A DNA stretch of 64,000 nucleotides from Dentipellis sp. KUC8613 (lineage: Eukaryota > Basidiomycota > Agaricomycetes > Russulales > Hericiaceae), in assembly GCA_002286715.1 (NCBI GenBank), contig NSJX01000012.1:1-64000 (forward strand). Reading direction: 5' to 3'. The notes beneath the pieces are model-generated. The model was not told where the DNA came from and made no database searches. It saw nothing but the letters and a program-made list of their open reading frames with translations. The position numbers and the translations under genes are program-made. Positions 55,697 through 64,000 of this stretch are shown here, one piece after another. The stretch's first letter is position 1, and the number at the start of each line of letters is the position of its first letter.

Positions 55697-58564
55697 ATGT
55701 CCGAGGAAGATAGGTCCGCAAAGGCGGCAAGGGCCAAAGCGCTGGTCTGTGATGTGCATTGCCATGTCTTCACGTGGCCGAGTATTGACACTACGCATCC
55801 GTACCTCTCCAGCTCAAGAAGCGGCAGGCAAAGAAAGGCGGCGCTTCCGCCGTGTCGAGCACAGGGCTCATCTCTCCCACACCGAGCTCACCGCTCTCGA
55901 GGGCATACTCTCCAGCGCCTTCGGATGCGCATATACCCGACGCAGACAAGGCCGACCTCGAAGATGTGTATGTACACGGGTACTCGTATGCTGGAACGGT
56001 GCACTGACTCCGCGCTACCGCTGCTGCCCAGCTTCGGGAAAGCACCGGCTGGCGAGGGCCCTCTGGATGGCTCATGGCTGGCGTCTTTGCCCAGGGCAGG
56101 CTCGCCCTCGGTGTCCGCCTCGCCTCGGGTGCCGTCACCCTCCGTGCAATCACCCCCGCCAGCTGTAGTCCCAGCTTCAGACGCAACCCCATCCGTCGCG
56201 TCTCCACCGCCAGCAGCGCCCGTCGCATCTCCGCCTGCAGAAGATGCCGAGCTCCGTGCGCTCGTTCAGACCCAGCAACAAACCATCTCGCTCCTGGTGT
56301 CGGAGAAGGCATCCCTGAGCGCGTCTCTCGAGCGCCTGTCAGATCTTGATTCCCGTGCGTACCCACCCAGCCCATCACCTCTTGTGCGAGGCGCCCGCTG
56401 AGACCTGCGTTTCGGCGTGCCAGGAGCACAGGACACGGAGGCGCAACTGCAGGAAGAGCGCAGCGCCGGCACACAACTGCGCGAGCGCGTCCGGCAGCTC
56501 GAGGGCGAGGCGCGCACGGGCGCTGCCCGGGTGGCGGAGCTATCGAGCAGGGAGAAGGAGTTGGAGGACCGCGGGCGCGAGCAGGTACGTGTCTGCGCTT
56601 CCGGTCCCGGTGCAGACAGCTGGAGGGCTAACGGTCTGATGATGGTGACTCGCGCGTCTCGTCGTCCTTGGGGTCCTGTGCTATCTGCGATCAGGAGCGG
56701 GAGCTACAATTGACCAAAGCAAGCGCCGAAGAGTTTCGCACCGAGGTGGAGCAGTACCGGCGGCGCGTCCGGGAGCTCGAGGAGCAAATCCAAAGTGACG
56801 ATCGCGTCGAGCGCCTTGAGGCGTCTCTCCAGAATGTCCAAGATCGTGCGAGCGAGCTCGAATTCCAGTTATCCAAGCTCAAGCAGGTAAGCCCCCCACC
56901 CCATCCCCTTCCATATACCCTAGGCAATGTGCTTGCTCACCGCCCCCCTCTAATATTAGACGCACGCGACGCTCAAAGCCGAACGCGATACGCTGGACGG
57001 GGAGCTCCGTGCGCGCAAGGAATCGGAAGAAGCGTGGGCGGCCAAGCACGCCACGCTGGAGGGCGAGCACGCCGGAGTCAACGCGCAGCTCGTATCCCTC
57101 ACCGCGGCGCGCGATGCGCTCCAGCAGGAAAAGGCCCAACTACAGGCCCAGGCCGAGGAGCACCACCGGACGATCGACAGCCTGCAAGCCGCGGCGTCCC
57201 AGGCGCTGTCCGAGTCAACCGCAGCGGCACGGCAGCTGCAGACTGTGCAGACGGAACTACGACAGGCCGTGCAGCGTGCGGAGGAGGCCGAGCGGATCCA
57301 GGCTGATCTGCAGGCGGAGGGCACCTCGCTCATGCGCTCCCTCGACGAGATGCGGCCAAAGATCGTGGAGCTCACGGACGAGAAGCTGGAGCTGACGGAG
57401 AAGATCTCGACGCTCACGCAGGCGCGGAAGGACGCGGAGAGCGTCGTCGCGCATCTGGAGGCCTCCCTCGCGGAGCTGCAGGGACACAAGGACGCAGCGG
57501 ATGCGGCGCTGCTGGACGCCGAGCACCAGCGTGAGGCAGAGCGCGAGGAGGCGCAGGAGAACATCGCGGAGCTCCAGCGCGGGCTCACCGAGCTGCAGGC
57601 CGAGCTCGAGGCCGCACAGGCCGCCGTGCGGGACTTGGAGGTCGAGCGCGCCGCGCAGCACCAGCTGGCCGCACGGCAGGTCGACGAGCTCGAGCGGCAG
57701 GGCGCGGCGATGCAGGCGCTGAAGGAGGAGCTGGCGGGCGTGCGGCACGAGCTCGAGGAGCGGCGGCTCGCGGACGTCGAGGGGCAGGACTTCCTGGAGC
57801 GCGCGCGCGCAGACGTCGAGGCGCTGCGCGCGGAGGTCGCGAGCAAGGACGAGGAGCTCGAGGCGCTGCACGCGGAGCTCGACCTGCACGCGAGCGCGCC
57901 CGCCGACGCCGCGGCAGGCGCGCTCGCGTCGCCCGCGCTCGACCGCGAGATGATGAGCTCGCTGCGGCAGAACCACGCGCTCGAGCTCAGCGCCGCGCAG
58001 TCGCAGATCCGCGCGCTGCAGACGAGCGTGTTCGCCGCGGACGCGCGCGCGCACGCGCTGCAGAAGCAGGTCGCCGCGCTCGAGGACCAGCTGCACGCCG
58101 CCGCCGCATCCGCCTCCCCCGGGCACCGCAGCACGCCCGCGCGGCCGTTCTCGCCGGAGGGGCCCTCGCGCCCGTCGAGCCGCGCGCGCAACGGGTCGGA
58201 CGACCTCCGCCGCGCGTCGTTCACGCGCAAGACGAGCGGCGCGGGCGCCCCGCCCCCGCCGCTGCCGTCGACGGTCGCGCCGTTCGGGAACCTGTCGCCC
58301 GAGACGCGGCACAAGCGCAAGGTCAGCCTGAGCATGCTCAAGGCGCGCATCGACAGCGAGCGCGGCGGGCTGGGCTCGCGGCCCGCGTCGCGTGCGATCT
58401 CGCCGGCGCAGGGCGGCGAGGAGCATGGGCATTCGCATTCGCACTCGCATACGCAGAGCACCGGGAGTGCGGGTTCGGGTGTGGGGTTCCAGCGCACGCA
58501 GTTCCTGGACGAGGCGCATGTGTTCTGGTGCCATGCGTGTCGCGGGGACCTGGTTATTCTGTGA
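55697..58564 (+). CDS. Large coiled-coil protein, golgin-like
   Basis: 827 aa in six exons: 55697-55744, 55813-55967, 56032-56354, 56424-56584, 56695-56886, 56960-58564. The N-terminus is short, basic and helical (MSEEDRSAKAARAKALLKKR, QAKKGG), reminiscent of the p115-binding N-terminus of GM130-type golgins. A Pro/Ser/Ala-rich linker and more than 450 residues of heptad coiled coil follow (EDAELRALVQTQQQTISLL, LTDEKLELTEKISTLTQ, HELEERRLADVEGQDFLERA), then a disordered basic segment (FSPEGPSRPSSRARN). The end is FLDEAHVFWCHACRGDLVIL. No GRIP or motor domain is visible. A tethering or scaffold role at the Golgi is an inference from architecture alone. The last exon is extremely GC-rich, giving long mirror frames on the other strand that I reject. 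Confidence 0.75.
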
Positions 58565-59072
58565 CGATCGTGTGTGCCGAGCCGTGCCATGTCGTTTGTA
58601 TGCTACTTTACACCCACCACTATCATCTACCTTCACCACTTCCACTTCCACTTCCACTTCCACTTCCACCGCTCGGGCTATCTTACTGACGTCGACGCTG
58701 CATCTACTTGCTTACTGTTTGTTTCCTACTCTGGACGCTGCTCGGGCTGCTGCTCGGACGCGAAAATAGAAGTCTACTGCTCATTGGGCATGATCAGCGG
58801 CGGATGTGGTGCGTACAGGTGGTACAGAAGGAAAAGAGCGAGTCTCGGGTGCGCATGCGCTACGGCAATATATAAGTAATCGGGGGGATATTATTAGGGG
58901 TAAGTAAGTATAAGGTATGCAGGTGAGCACGGTGATACGCGCGGCATGGTCAGGTCAGGTCAGTTCGGGTCGTCGTCGTAAGTATGTAGTAGAAACATGA
59001 AGGCGATCGCGATCGCAGCGGGCGGCGGGCAGCTGGCAGTCGCAGGGGCAGGGGCAGTTCCGCCGGCTCTCA
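58565..59072. other. Intergenic 3'-3' region with (CTTCCA)n repeat
   Basis: Separates two convergent genes. It contains a hexamer microsatellite at about 58633-58668 (roughly five copies of ACTTCC) and no coding exon. Confidence 0.5.
58633..58668. repeat. (ACTTCC)n microsatellite
   Basis: About five to six near-perfect copies of the hexamer in the 3' flank of the coiled-coil gene; likely length-polymorphic. Confidence 0.75.
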
Positions 59073-61455
59073 CTAGAGGCCCGTGCGCTTCGTCTTGATC
59101 CTGCGCAGCTTCTGCAGCAGATCCTAGGAAGCCGCGGAAATGAAAACGGCGTGAGCGTCGCGCGGAGGGGGAGCTGGGACGGGGACGGGGACTCGGGCAT
59201 GACGTACCTGCACTTCCTCGGGCTGGAGGCTTCCGCGGTGGCGCTCCTCCTCGACGCCGCTCTCGATGCTCTCGAGGACGTCGCCGACGAGGTCGCGATA
59301 GTCGACACCGAAGAAATTGGTGAGCTTGGCCGCGCGACGGCGGCGGGCCTGGAAGGAGACCATCTCGGGCTCTGGCGAGGCCAGCGTGAACTGCGACGCG
59401 AGCGAGAGGACAGAAGCCCGTGCGGGGAGCGAGCGGCGTCGCTCTGCCCGCAGAGACTGTGCGTCGGGGTCATGTTCGAGGAGCGCCTCGTTGACAGGCG
59501 CGGGCTCGAAGGGATTTTCTGGTTGTCCGCCAGTCAGGTACCTGTGCAGCTCGGCAAGGGATTCCTTGTCATCCTGCAAAGCATAAGTTTGTCAATACAT
59601 CGTCTACGTCTTGTTCAAGTTGAGGCACTTACCCTGTCAAGAATGTCGTTGAGCGAGTTGAGCGAGTGGCGGAAGTGCATGTAGACAGAGGAGCTGCGGT
59701 CGCCGGGGAAAGAGCCGATGTCAGAAGTGCTGGAGCTATGGTGATGGGCATGGAACTGGTCATCGTCGTTGGGGTCGAGCAAATGGTGAGTGGACTCGGT
59801 GGGGCTATGGCGGCCAGAAATGTAATGAGCGCGCTTGTTGATGTAGGCAGACTGATTGATGTTTCGCGAGGTGGGTGAGGTCGAAAGCACGGGGGACGAC
59901 AGAGGACGGTCTGCGACGGTGGGGGACATACGGCGGAAAGTCATCGGAGAAAGAGCGGGAGGGGACATGGACGGGGAGCGGCCGATTGGGAGGAGCTGGG
60001 GGGGAGGCGGGCGGGTGTGGTAGAGCGTCTGGGGCGGCTGGACGCCAAATACCTGCAGGAAGCGAATCATGATGAGCATGATTTGGGGGAGAAGACACGA
60101 ACGGCGCACCTTTTCCATCTTGACAGCCCTGCGAACATTGATGGCCTTTTCCCGCTCGTCGAGGTCGTCCTTGACCCTGTCGATGTGGTCGAGCCATCTG
60201 CTCTTCATCTCGGCGGCGGAGCTGCTCCTGCGACGACGAATGCGCCAGGAGCGAGGAGACGTGTCGTCGATAGAGCCTGCGGACGTCGGGAAGGGCTCGA
60301 CGGCGGAGGAGGGCGCTGCGGGGGGCAGAGACGAATCTGGGTCGGGGAGACCGAGGACGAGGGCGGCAGGAACGCGGGAGCCCAGGAAACGGTGTAATTT
60401 TGCGAGTTTTTCACGTTTGCGACGGCGATCCTCCTCTGCAGAGTCGTCGTTGGCCATCGAGGAAGAGTCTCCAGCCGAGTCAAGCGCCCGGGGCTCGCTC
60501 TCCACCGCCGCGCCCCGGACCTCCGGCGACTGCGTCGGCCCGTCGTCGTTCTCCTCCTCGGACAGATCAATGAACGACGCTGCGTCGTCGCCGCCGTCGG
60601 CCGCGTGTGCGAGCGAAATGAGGTCGCTCGGACTGAGTGGGGTGGAGAAACGACGAGCGGTGCTGGGGGAGGAGGCTGCAGAGAGGGATAGAGCGGAGCC
60701 CCAGGCGGAGGGCGGGGGGACCGAGTCGCCCGAGACGGAGGCAGCGGCGCGTCTGTGCTGCTGCTTCCCTGTCACGGCGACGGTCAGCTGGCCCGGCGGA
60801 CACACGGCCAACGGCGACGGCGTCTGCCCGAACACCTGAGCCAGCTTCCGTGTTTTGCGCACCAGATCCGCACGCTCGTGTGGATCCAGGAAATTCGTCG
60901 TCGGCGGCACATTCACTGCCACCTGCTCCTCCGGCACCCGTAGCACGAAATCACGGCCTACTGGCGTTTTCGGAGACCGCGTGCGCGAGTGCGAGCGGCG
61001 GCCCTTGCCCTTGCTGTCGGCAGAGGCAGAGCGCATAAAGTCGGGCTTGGGGCTGGTGGGCAGGGGCGGTTTGGCGCCGGAGAGAGTGGAGTAGGACTGT
61101 GCCAAAGAAGGAAGGTGAGCATACTCGGACGCGAGGGGACGGCGGGGAAGGGACGCACGTCTGTGTCGATGCGGATGCTGGGCTGGCGATCTGCGCTCGA
61201 GACAGGCTTGATGGGAGCGAACGTGATGCTGCCCGTGGTCGACACGGACGACGTCGGGGACCCTGCCCGCGACCGGCTTGCGCCCCTCTTGCTCTTGTGG
61301 TACTCCTCTGTCCGTGTGTAGAACTCGCGCGTGTGGTGCGGCGGCGAGATGGGCGACGTCAGGTCCATAAACGACTCGTGCGCCGAGAGCACCGACTGTG
61401 CATCCAGGTCATCATCATCCAGCCGGCGTGGGCGTGAGCGGGGGTAATTAGACAT
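59073..61455 (-). CDS. Conserved-looking Ser-rich protein, unknown function
   Basis: 706 aa in five exons: 61455-61159, 61096-60110, 60052-59633, 59573-59208, 59123-59073. All introns are phase 0. It is mostly Ser/Pro/Arg-rich and probably disordered (SRSRAGSPTSSVSTTGS), with ordered islands: FVLRVPEEQVAVNVPPTTNF, a helical RKREKLAKLHRFLGSRVPAA, WLDHIDRVKDDLDEREKAIN, DDKESLAELHRYLTGGQPEN and FFGVDYRDLVGDVLESIE. The second and fourth islands share the pattern LA-x-LHR-[FY]-L, a possible internal repeat. The last exon encodes only DLLQKLRRIKTKRTGL. No domain is recognised and I give no function. It converges with the coiled-coil gene. Confidence 0.8.
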
Positions 61456-61691
61456 GGCAACCGTCCGCGGTGCCGCAAAAGTCGTGTAGAGTATCGTCGA
61501 AACAAGAAAGAGAAACAAGAACGAGAACGAGAACGAGGGACGGTTGTAGATGGGCAGACACAAGTCGGGGGCTCACAGAGCTGATACAGTCCCCGTGGGA
61601 ACACGTCTACGTCGGCCTCGGCCTCCCGTTGCCTGTTGCCATCCCGGTCCCCCGCCCTCCTCTTCAATTACGCACCACAAACAATTCGACA

Positions 61692-62579
61692 TTAAAATGC
61701 TCTATCCTCCTCCTCCGCCCCGCCACTCCCCCGCCCGCTGCTGCTGCTCACCCCCGACTCCCGCTCCCGCCCCTCCGTCGTCATCCGCTGGTGTGGCCCG
61801 TGGTGAGGCAGGTGCGGCAGGTGCACGCTCGGCAGCCGCACCTTGCCAAAGATCCGATGCAGCGACCCCGAGCTCTTCGACCGCGTCGGCGACTCCCCAG
61901 GCTCCGCCCTCTTCGCGCGCCGCCGCTTCGACGGCGACGGCGACGGCGGCTCCGAGCACGCCGCCCCCTGCGCCTGCGCCTGCTCCGCCGTCGCGAGCGA
62001 GATCTGGCTCGCAAACCGCGGCTCCGGCGCAGGGTTGATGTACGGGTTCAGCTCGACCACGCTCCGCGCGTCCGCGTCCGCATACGGGCCCTGGTGCGCG
62101 CGCCGCGGGATGCGCAGCGTCGCGAGCTCCGGGCGCGCGCGCTCCCCGCCCGCCCCGCGCCGCAGCGTCAGGAACTCGGGCCGCGCCGTCTCCCCGCCCA
62201 TGCGCCCCGGCGCGGACACGGGCTCGACGCGCGTGCCGCCCAGCGTCCGCGAGCGCATGCGGCGCGGGCCGCGCGGCGGCGGCGGCAGGCTCGGGCTCGG
62301 GCTCGTGTTCCCGTCGTCCTCCTGCGCCTCCGTCTGCACGCGCCGTGCGGGAGACGGAGGCTGCGGCTGCGTCGGCGCGGTCGCGGGGCGGTCGGCCTGT
62401 GTCTGCGACTTGAGGCGGTACCGCCGCCGGAGGCTGTCGTCAAACTTGAGCAGCGCGTCGAGGTTCGGCGAGATCTTGAGCGACACCTGCGCCTGGCTCG
62501 GACTTTGGCTCTGCGCCTGCGGCGGGTACGAGTGCGCGTGGACGGGCGGGATGCGCGGGGCCTGCTTGTTCTTCTTCAT
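61692..62579 (-). CDS. Pro/Arg/Ser-rich protein, unknown
   Basis: Single-exon frame of 295 aa starting MKKNKQAPRIPPVHAHSYPP. It is low-complexity and basic, with Gln-Ala and Pro runs, a possible ordered patch VSLKISPNLDALLKFDDSLR and a C-terminal RLPSVHLPHLPHHGPHQR. It lies about 240 bases upstream of, and in the same direction as, the unknown gene at 59073-61455. GC-rich DNA keeps several frames open here, so this call depends on the plausible start, sensible ordered patch and strand consistency. No function is proposed. Confidence 0.55.
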   Translation of the reverse strand: MKKNKQAPRIPPVHAHSYPPQAQSQSPSQAQVSLKISPNLDALLKFDDSLRRRYRLKSQTQADRPATAPTQPQPPSPARRVQTEAQEDDGNTSPSPSLPPPPRGPRRMRSRTLGGTRVEPVSAPGRMGGETARPEFLTLRRGAGGERARPELATLRIPRRAHQGPYADADARSVVELNPYINPAPEPRFASQISLATAEQAQAQGAACSEPPSPSPSKRRRAKRAEPGESPTRSKSSGSLHRIFGKVRLPSVHLPHLPHHGPHQRMTTEGRERESGVSSSSGRGSGGAEEEDRAF

Positions 62580-63511
62580 ATTCGCGTGGTGGGTGTGTTA
62601 ATGTCTAGGAATTATAGATCGAATGAAATTATTGTAGAGATGCTTTGCGCGCCGTGCGTTAGTGGCGGGGCATGCGACGCGGGGCAGCGCAGGCTCACCG
62701 GTCAACGCAACGCCGAGTCTAAGGGTCCGAACGCGTCTGGCACTGAAAACTGGAAGCTGGAAGAGAAATGAGCGTGCTGGGGCGGCGCGCCTTTTGGGCG
62801 AAGAGGGATGGTGGAGGTCGCAAACGCAGCAGGACCCTGCACACTGCAGCCCGCCCCAAGACGTGCGCGTGAAGGGCTGGGTCCTCCCACAAGAAGCACG
62901 CAGCCACCCTGCGCATCACAAAATCACGTTCCGCGCCGCCGCTACGCGCGCGGGGAAGGGGCTTCTAGCCCGGGAATCGTGTGTGCGGAGGCGGCCCAGC
63001 ACAAGCGGTTTCATAATTGAATTTTGCGTCCATCTTAATGGCCCCGAGACCCGGCCCGGGCGAGCGGGCGTGTGCGACGTGCAGAGGTGAAGGCTGCAGA
63101 GGCCCCGGGGCTCAGACTGGATCCCAGCGGGCGTGACAGCGGACGAGGGTCCACGGCGAGAGGACGAGCGCGGGCGGGGCGGGGCGTGGTGTTCGCGTTC
63201 ATTTTCCGATTCTGCTGATCTCGCTCGCTAATATAGAGTACCGAAGCGCACGAGCGCCTGCCGGGCAGAGCAGCGTCATGATCGCACCCTCGACCTTGCG
63301 CGCCTTCACGTACGCGGCGGCGCAGCGATCGCTCCGTTATCATCGCCGGGGCTCAGGCTATGTGCCCGCGGCCATGTGCTCCCAGTCCTCCAGCCCGAGT
63401 CGCCCAGACATCTCGCGCCACCAACCAATTAATATCCACAGAACATGAATCACCGTCACCGTCACAGCAACACCGCCCGCCGTCCAGTCGCAATGCAATG
63501 CCCGAACGAGC
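62580..63511. other. Intergenic region, nothing supported
   Basis: No plausible exon. The sequence is GC-rich with short random frames on both strands. It contains the 5' flank of the Pro-rich gene and the 3' flank of DCTN6. Confidence 0.45.
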
Positions 63512-64000
63512 CTAGCCGTGATGCTCGACGCCGCGGCGCAGGCGGTTGAACTTGGGCAGCGTGTCGCGGAGGTACTCGGCGTGCTTCCTGCGCAGGTCCG
63601 CCTCCTGCACCTTCCCGCGCCCGCTCCACGTGCGGCGCTCCGCCGTCGGGCCGTACACGACCGTGTACTCGTCCAGTACCTCGTCCTCCGCGGGCACGAG
63701 CAGGCAGCCCGCGCCGACGACGCAGTACGACGACAGCCGCACCGTGTGGTGCACGCGCGCGCGCGTCGCGACCGTGTTGAAGTTCCCGATCGTGGGCGAC
63801 TCGACGCCTGATGGGCGGGTGCAATTATGTAGAGGTTCGGTGTGTGGTGTGTGTGCGGTGTGTGGAAAGTGAATTGTAACCGTCAGCGTAAGGCTCCGCG
63901 CGGTCGGAGGTGTAAAGTGGGACGTACGGCAACCAATCTCGAACAAATTATCGTCTCCGATGCGCATCACTTCCTTCCTCCTACCAACGTATGTCCGTGA
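63512..64000 (-). CDS. DCTN6: Dynactin subunit 6 (p27), 3' part, runs off window
   Basis: Pointed-end subunit of dynactin, the dynein activator. Two exons are visible: 64000-63928 (open at the window edge) and 63807-63512. The protein is a left-handed beta-helix of hexapeptide repeats: RIGDDNLFEIGCRVESPTIG, NFNTVATRARVHHTVRLSS and YCVVGAGCLLVPAEDEVL, followed by EYTVVYGPTAERRTWSG and a C-terminal helix (RRKHAEYLRDTLPKFNRLRR). The order and the closing LPKFNRLR-type helix match DCTN6. The intron (63808-63927, 120 bp) is long for this window because of GT-rich microsatellite sequence. The N-terminal part is beyond position 64000. Confidence 0.88.
   Translation of the reverse strand, partial: SRTYVGRRKEVMRIGDDNLFEIGCRTSHFTPPTARSLTLTVTIHFPHTAHTPHTEPLHNCTRPSGVESPTIGNFNTVATRARVHHTVRLSSYCVVGAGCLLVPAEDEVLDEYTVVYGPTAERRTWSGRGKVQEADLRRKHAEYLRDTLPKFNRLRRGVEHHG

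Noticed and set aside
56956..58669. Long minus-strand frames (470-540 codons) opposite the coiled-coil gene
   Set aside because: They are Ser/Ala/Arg/Cys-monotonous mirror frames created by GC-rich third positions; the plus-strand exon has clear heptads and in-frame splicing.
1..64000. CRISPR arrays, operons, Shine-Dalgarno sites, rRNA or tRNA genes
   Set aside because: The window is eukaryotic nuclear DNA with spliceosomal introns; no tRNA cloverleaf or rRNA-like stretch was noticed while reading.

Overview
This window is nuclear DNA of a mushroom-forming basidiomycete (Agaricomycetes; a polypore-like genome is my best guess). The evidence is dense short introns (mostly 47-63 bp, GT-AG with CTRAY-like branch points), high GC, pyrimidine-rich stretches before start codons, and a fungal gene set (HET-C, LTV1, Fab1, Rsm22). 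I joined exons by hand from splice signals, frame and family knowledge. Every exon model given for the main genes closes in frame.

Layout. 1-9.7 kb: two paralogous bHLH transcription-factor genes (1376-2483 and 8699-9738) separated by about 6.2 kb with no gene I can support. 9.7-13.9 kb: an unresolved GC-rich stretch, then tubulin chaperone TBCA converging on Mediator subunit MED11. 14.1-24.5 kb: HET-C (17 exons, Gly/Tyr-rich tail) and TAF2, the TFIID subunit, here carrying three bromodomain-like modules at its C-terminus. 24.8-36.9 kb: LTV1 (40S biogenesis), FAB1 (PI3P 5-kinase) and CSN2 (COP9 signalosome). 37-43.4 kb: three mitoribosome genes, mL40, uL1m and RSM22/METTL17. 43.8-45.8 kb: SAD1/USP39 (tri-snRNP splicing factor).

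45.8-53.9 kb is an accessory-looking stretch where long open frames are absent but very small multi-exon genes are hidden. I reconstruct three single-dsRNA-binding-domain microproteins (76, 77 and 80 aa), all on the minus strand with shared intron positions, plus a 77-aa single-pass membrane protein. Several further coding-like segments in the same stretch could not be resolved.

53.9-64 kb: the heterotrimeric G-protein beta subunit, a large golgin-like coiled-coil protein, two proteins of unknown function, and the 3' end of dynactin subunit DCTN6, which runs off the window.

Most of the window is conserved housekeeping machinery arranged as head-to-head or tail-to-tail pairs. The features most worth following are the dsRBD microprotein cluster, the TAF2-bromodomain fusion, the tandem bHLH pair and three GC-AG introns.
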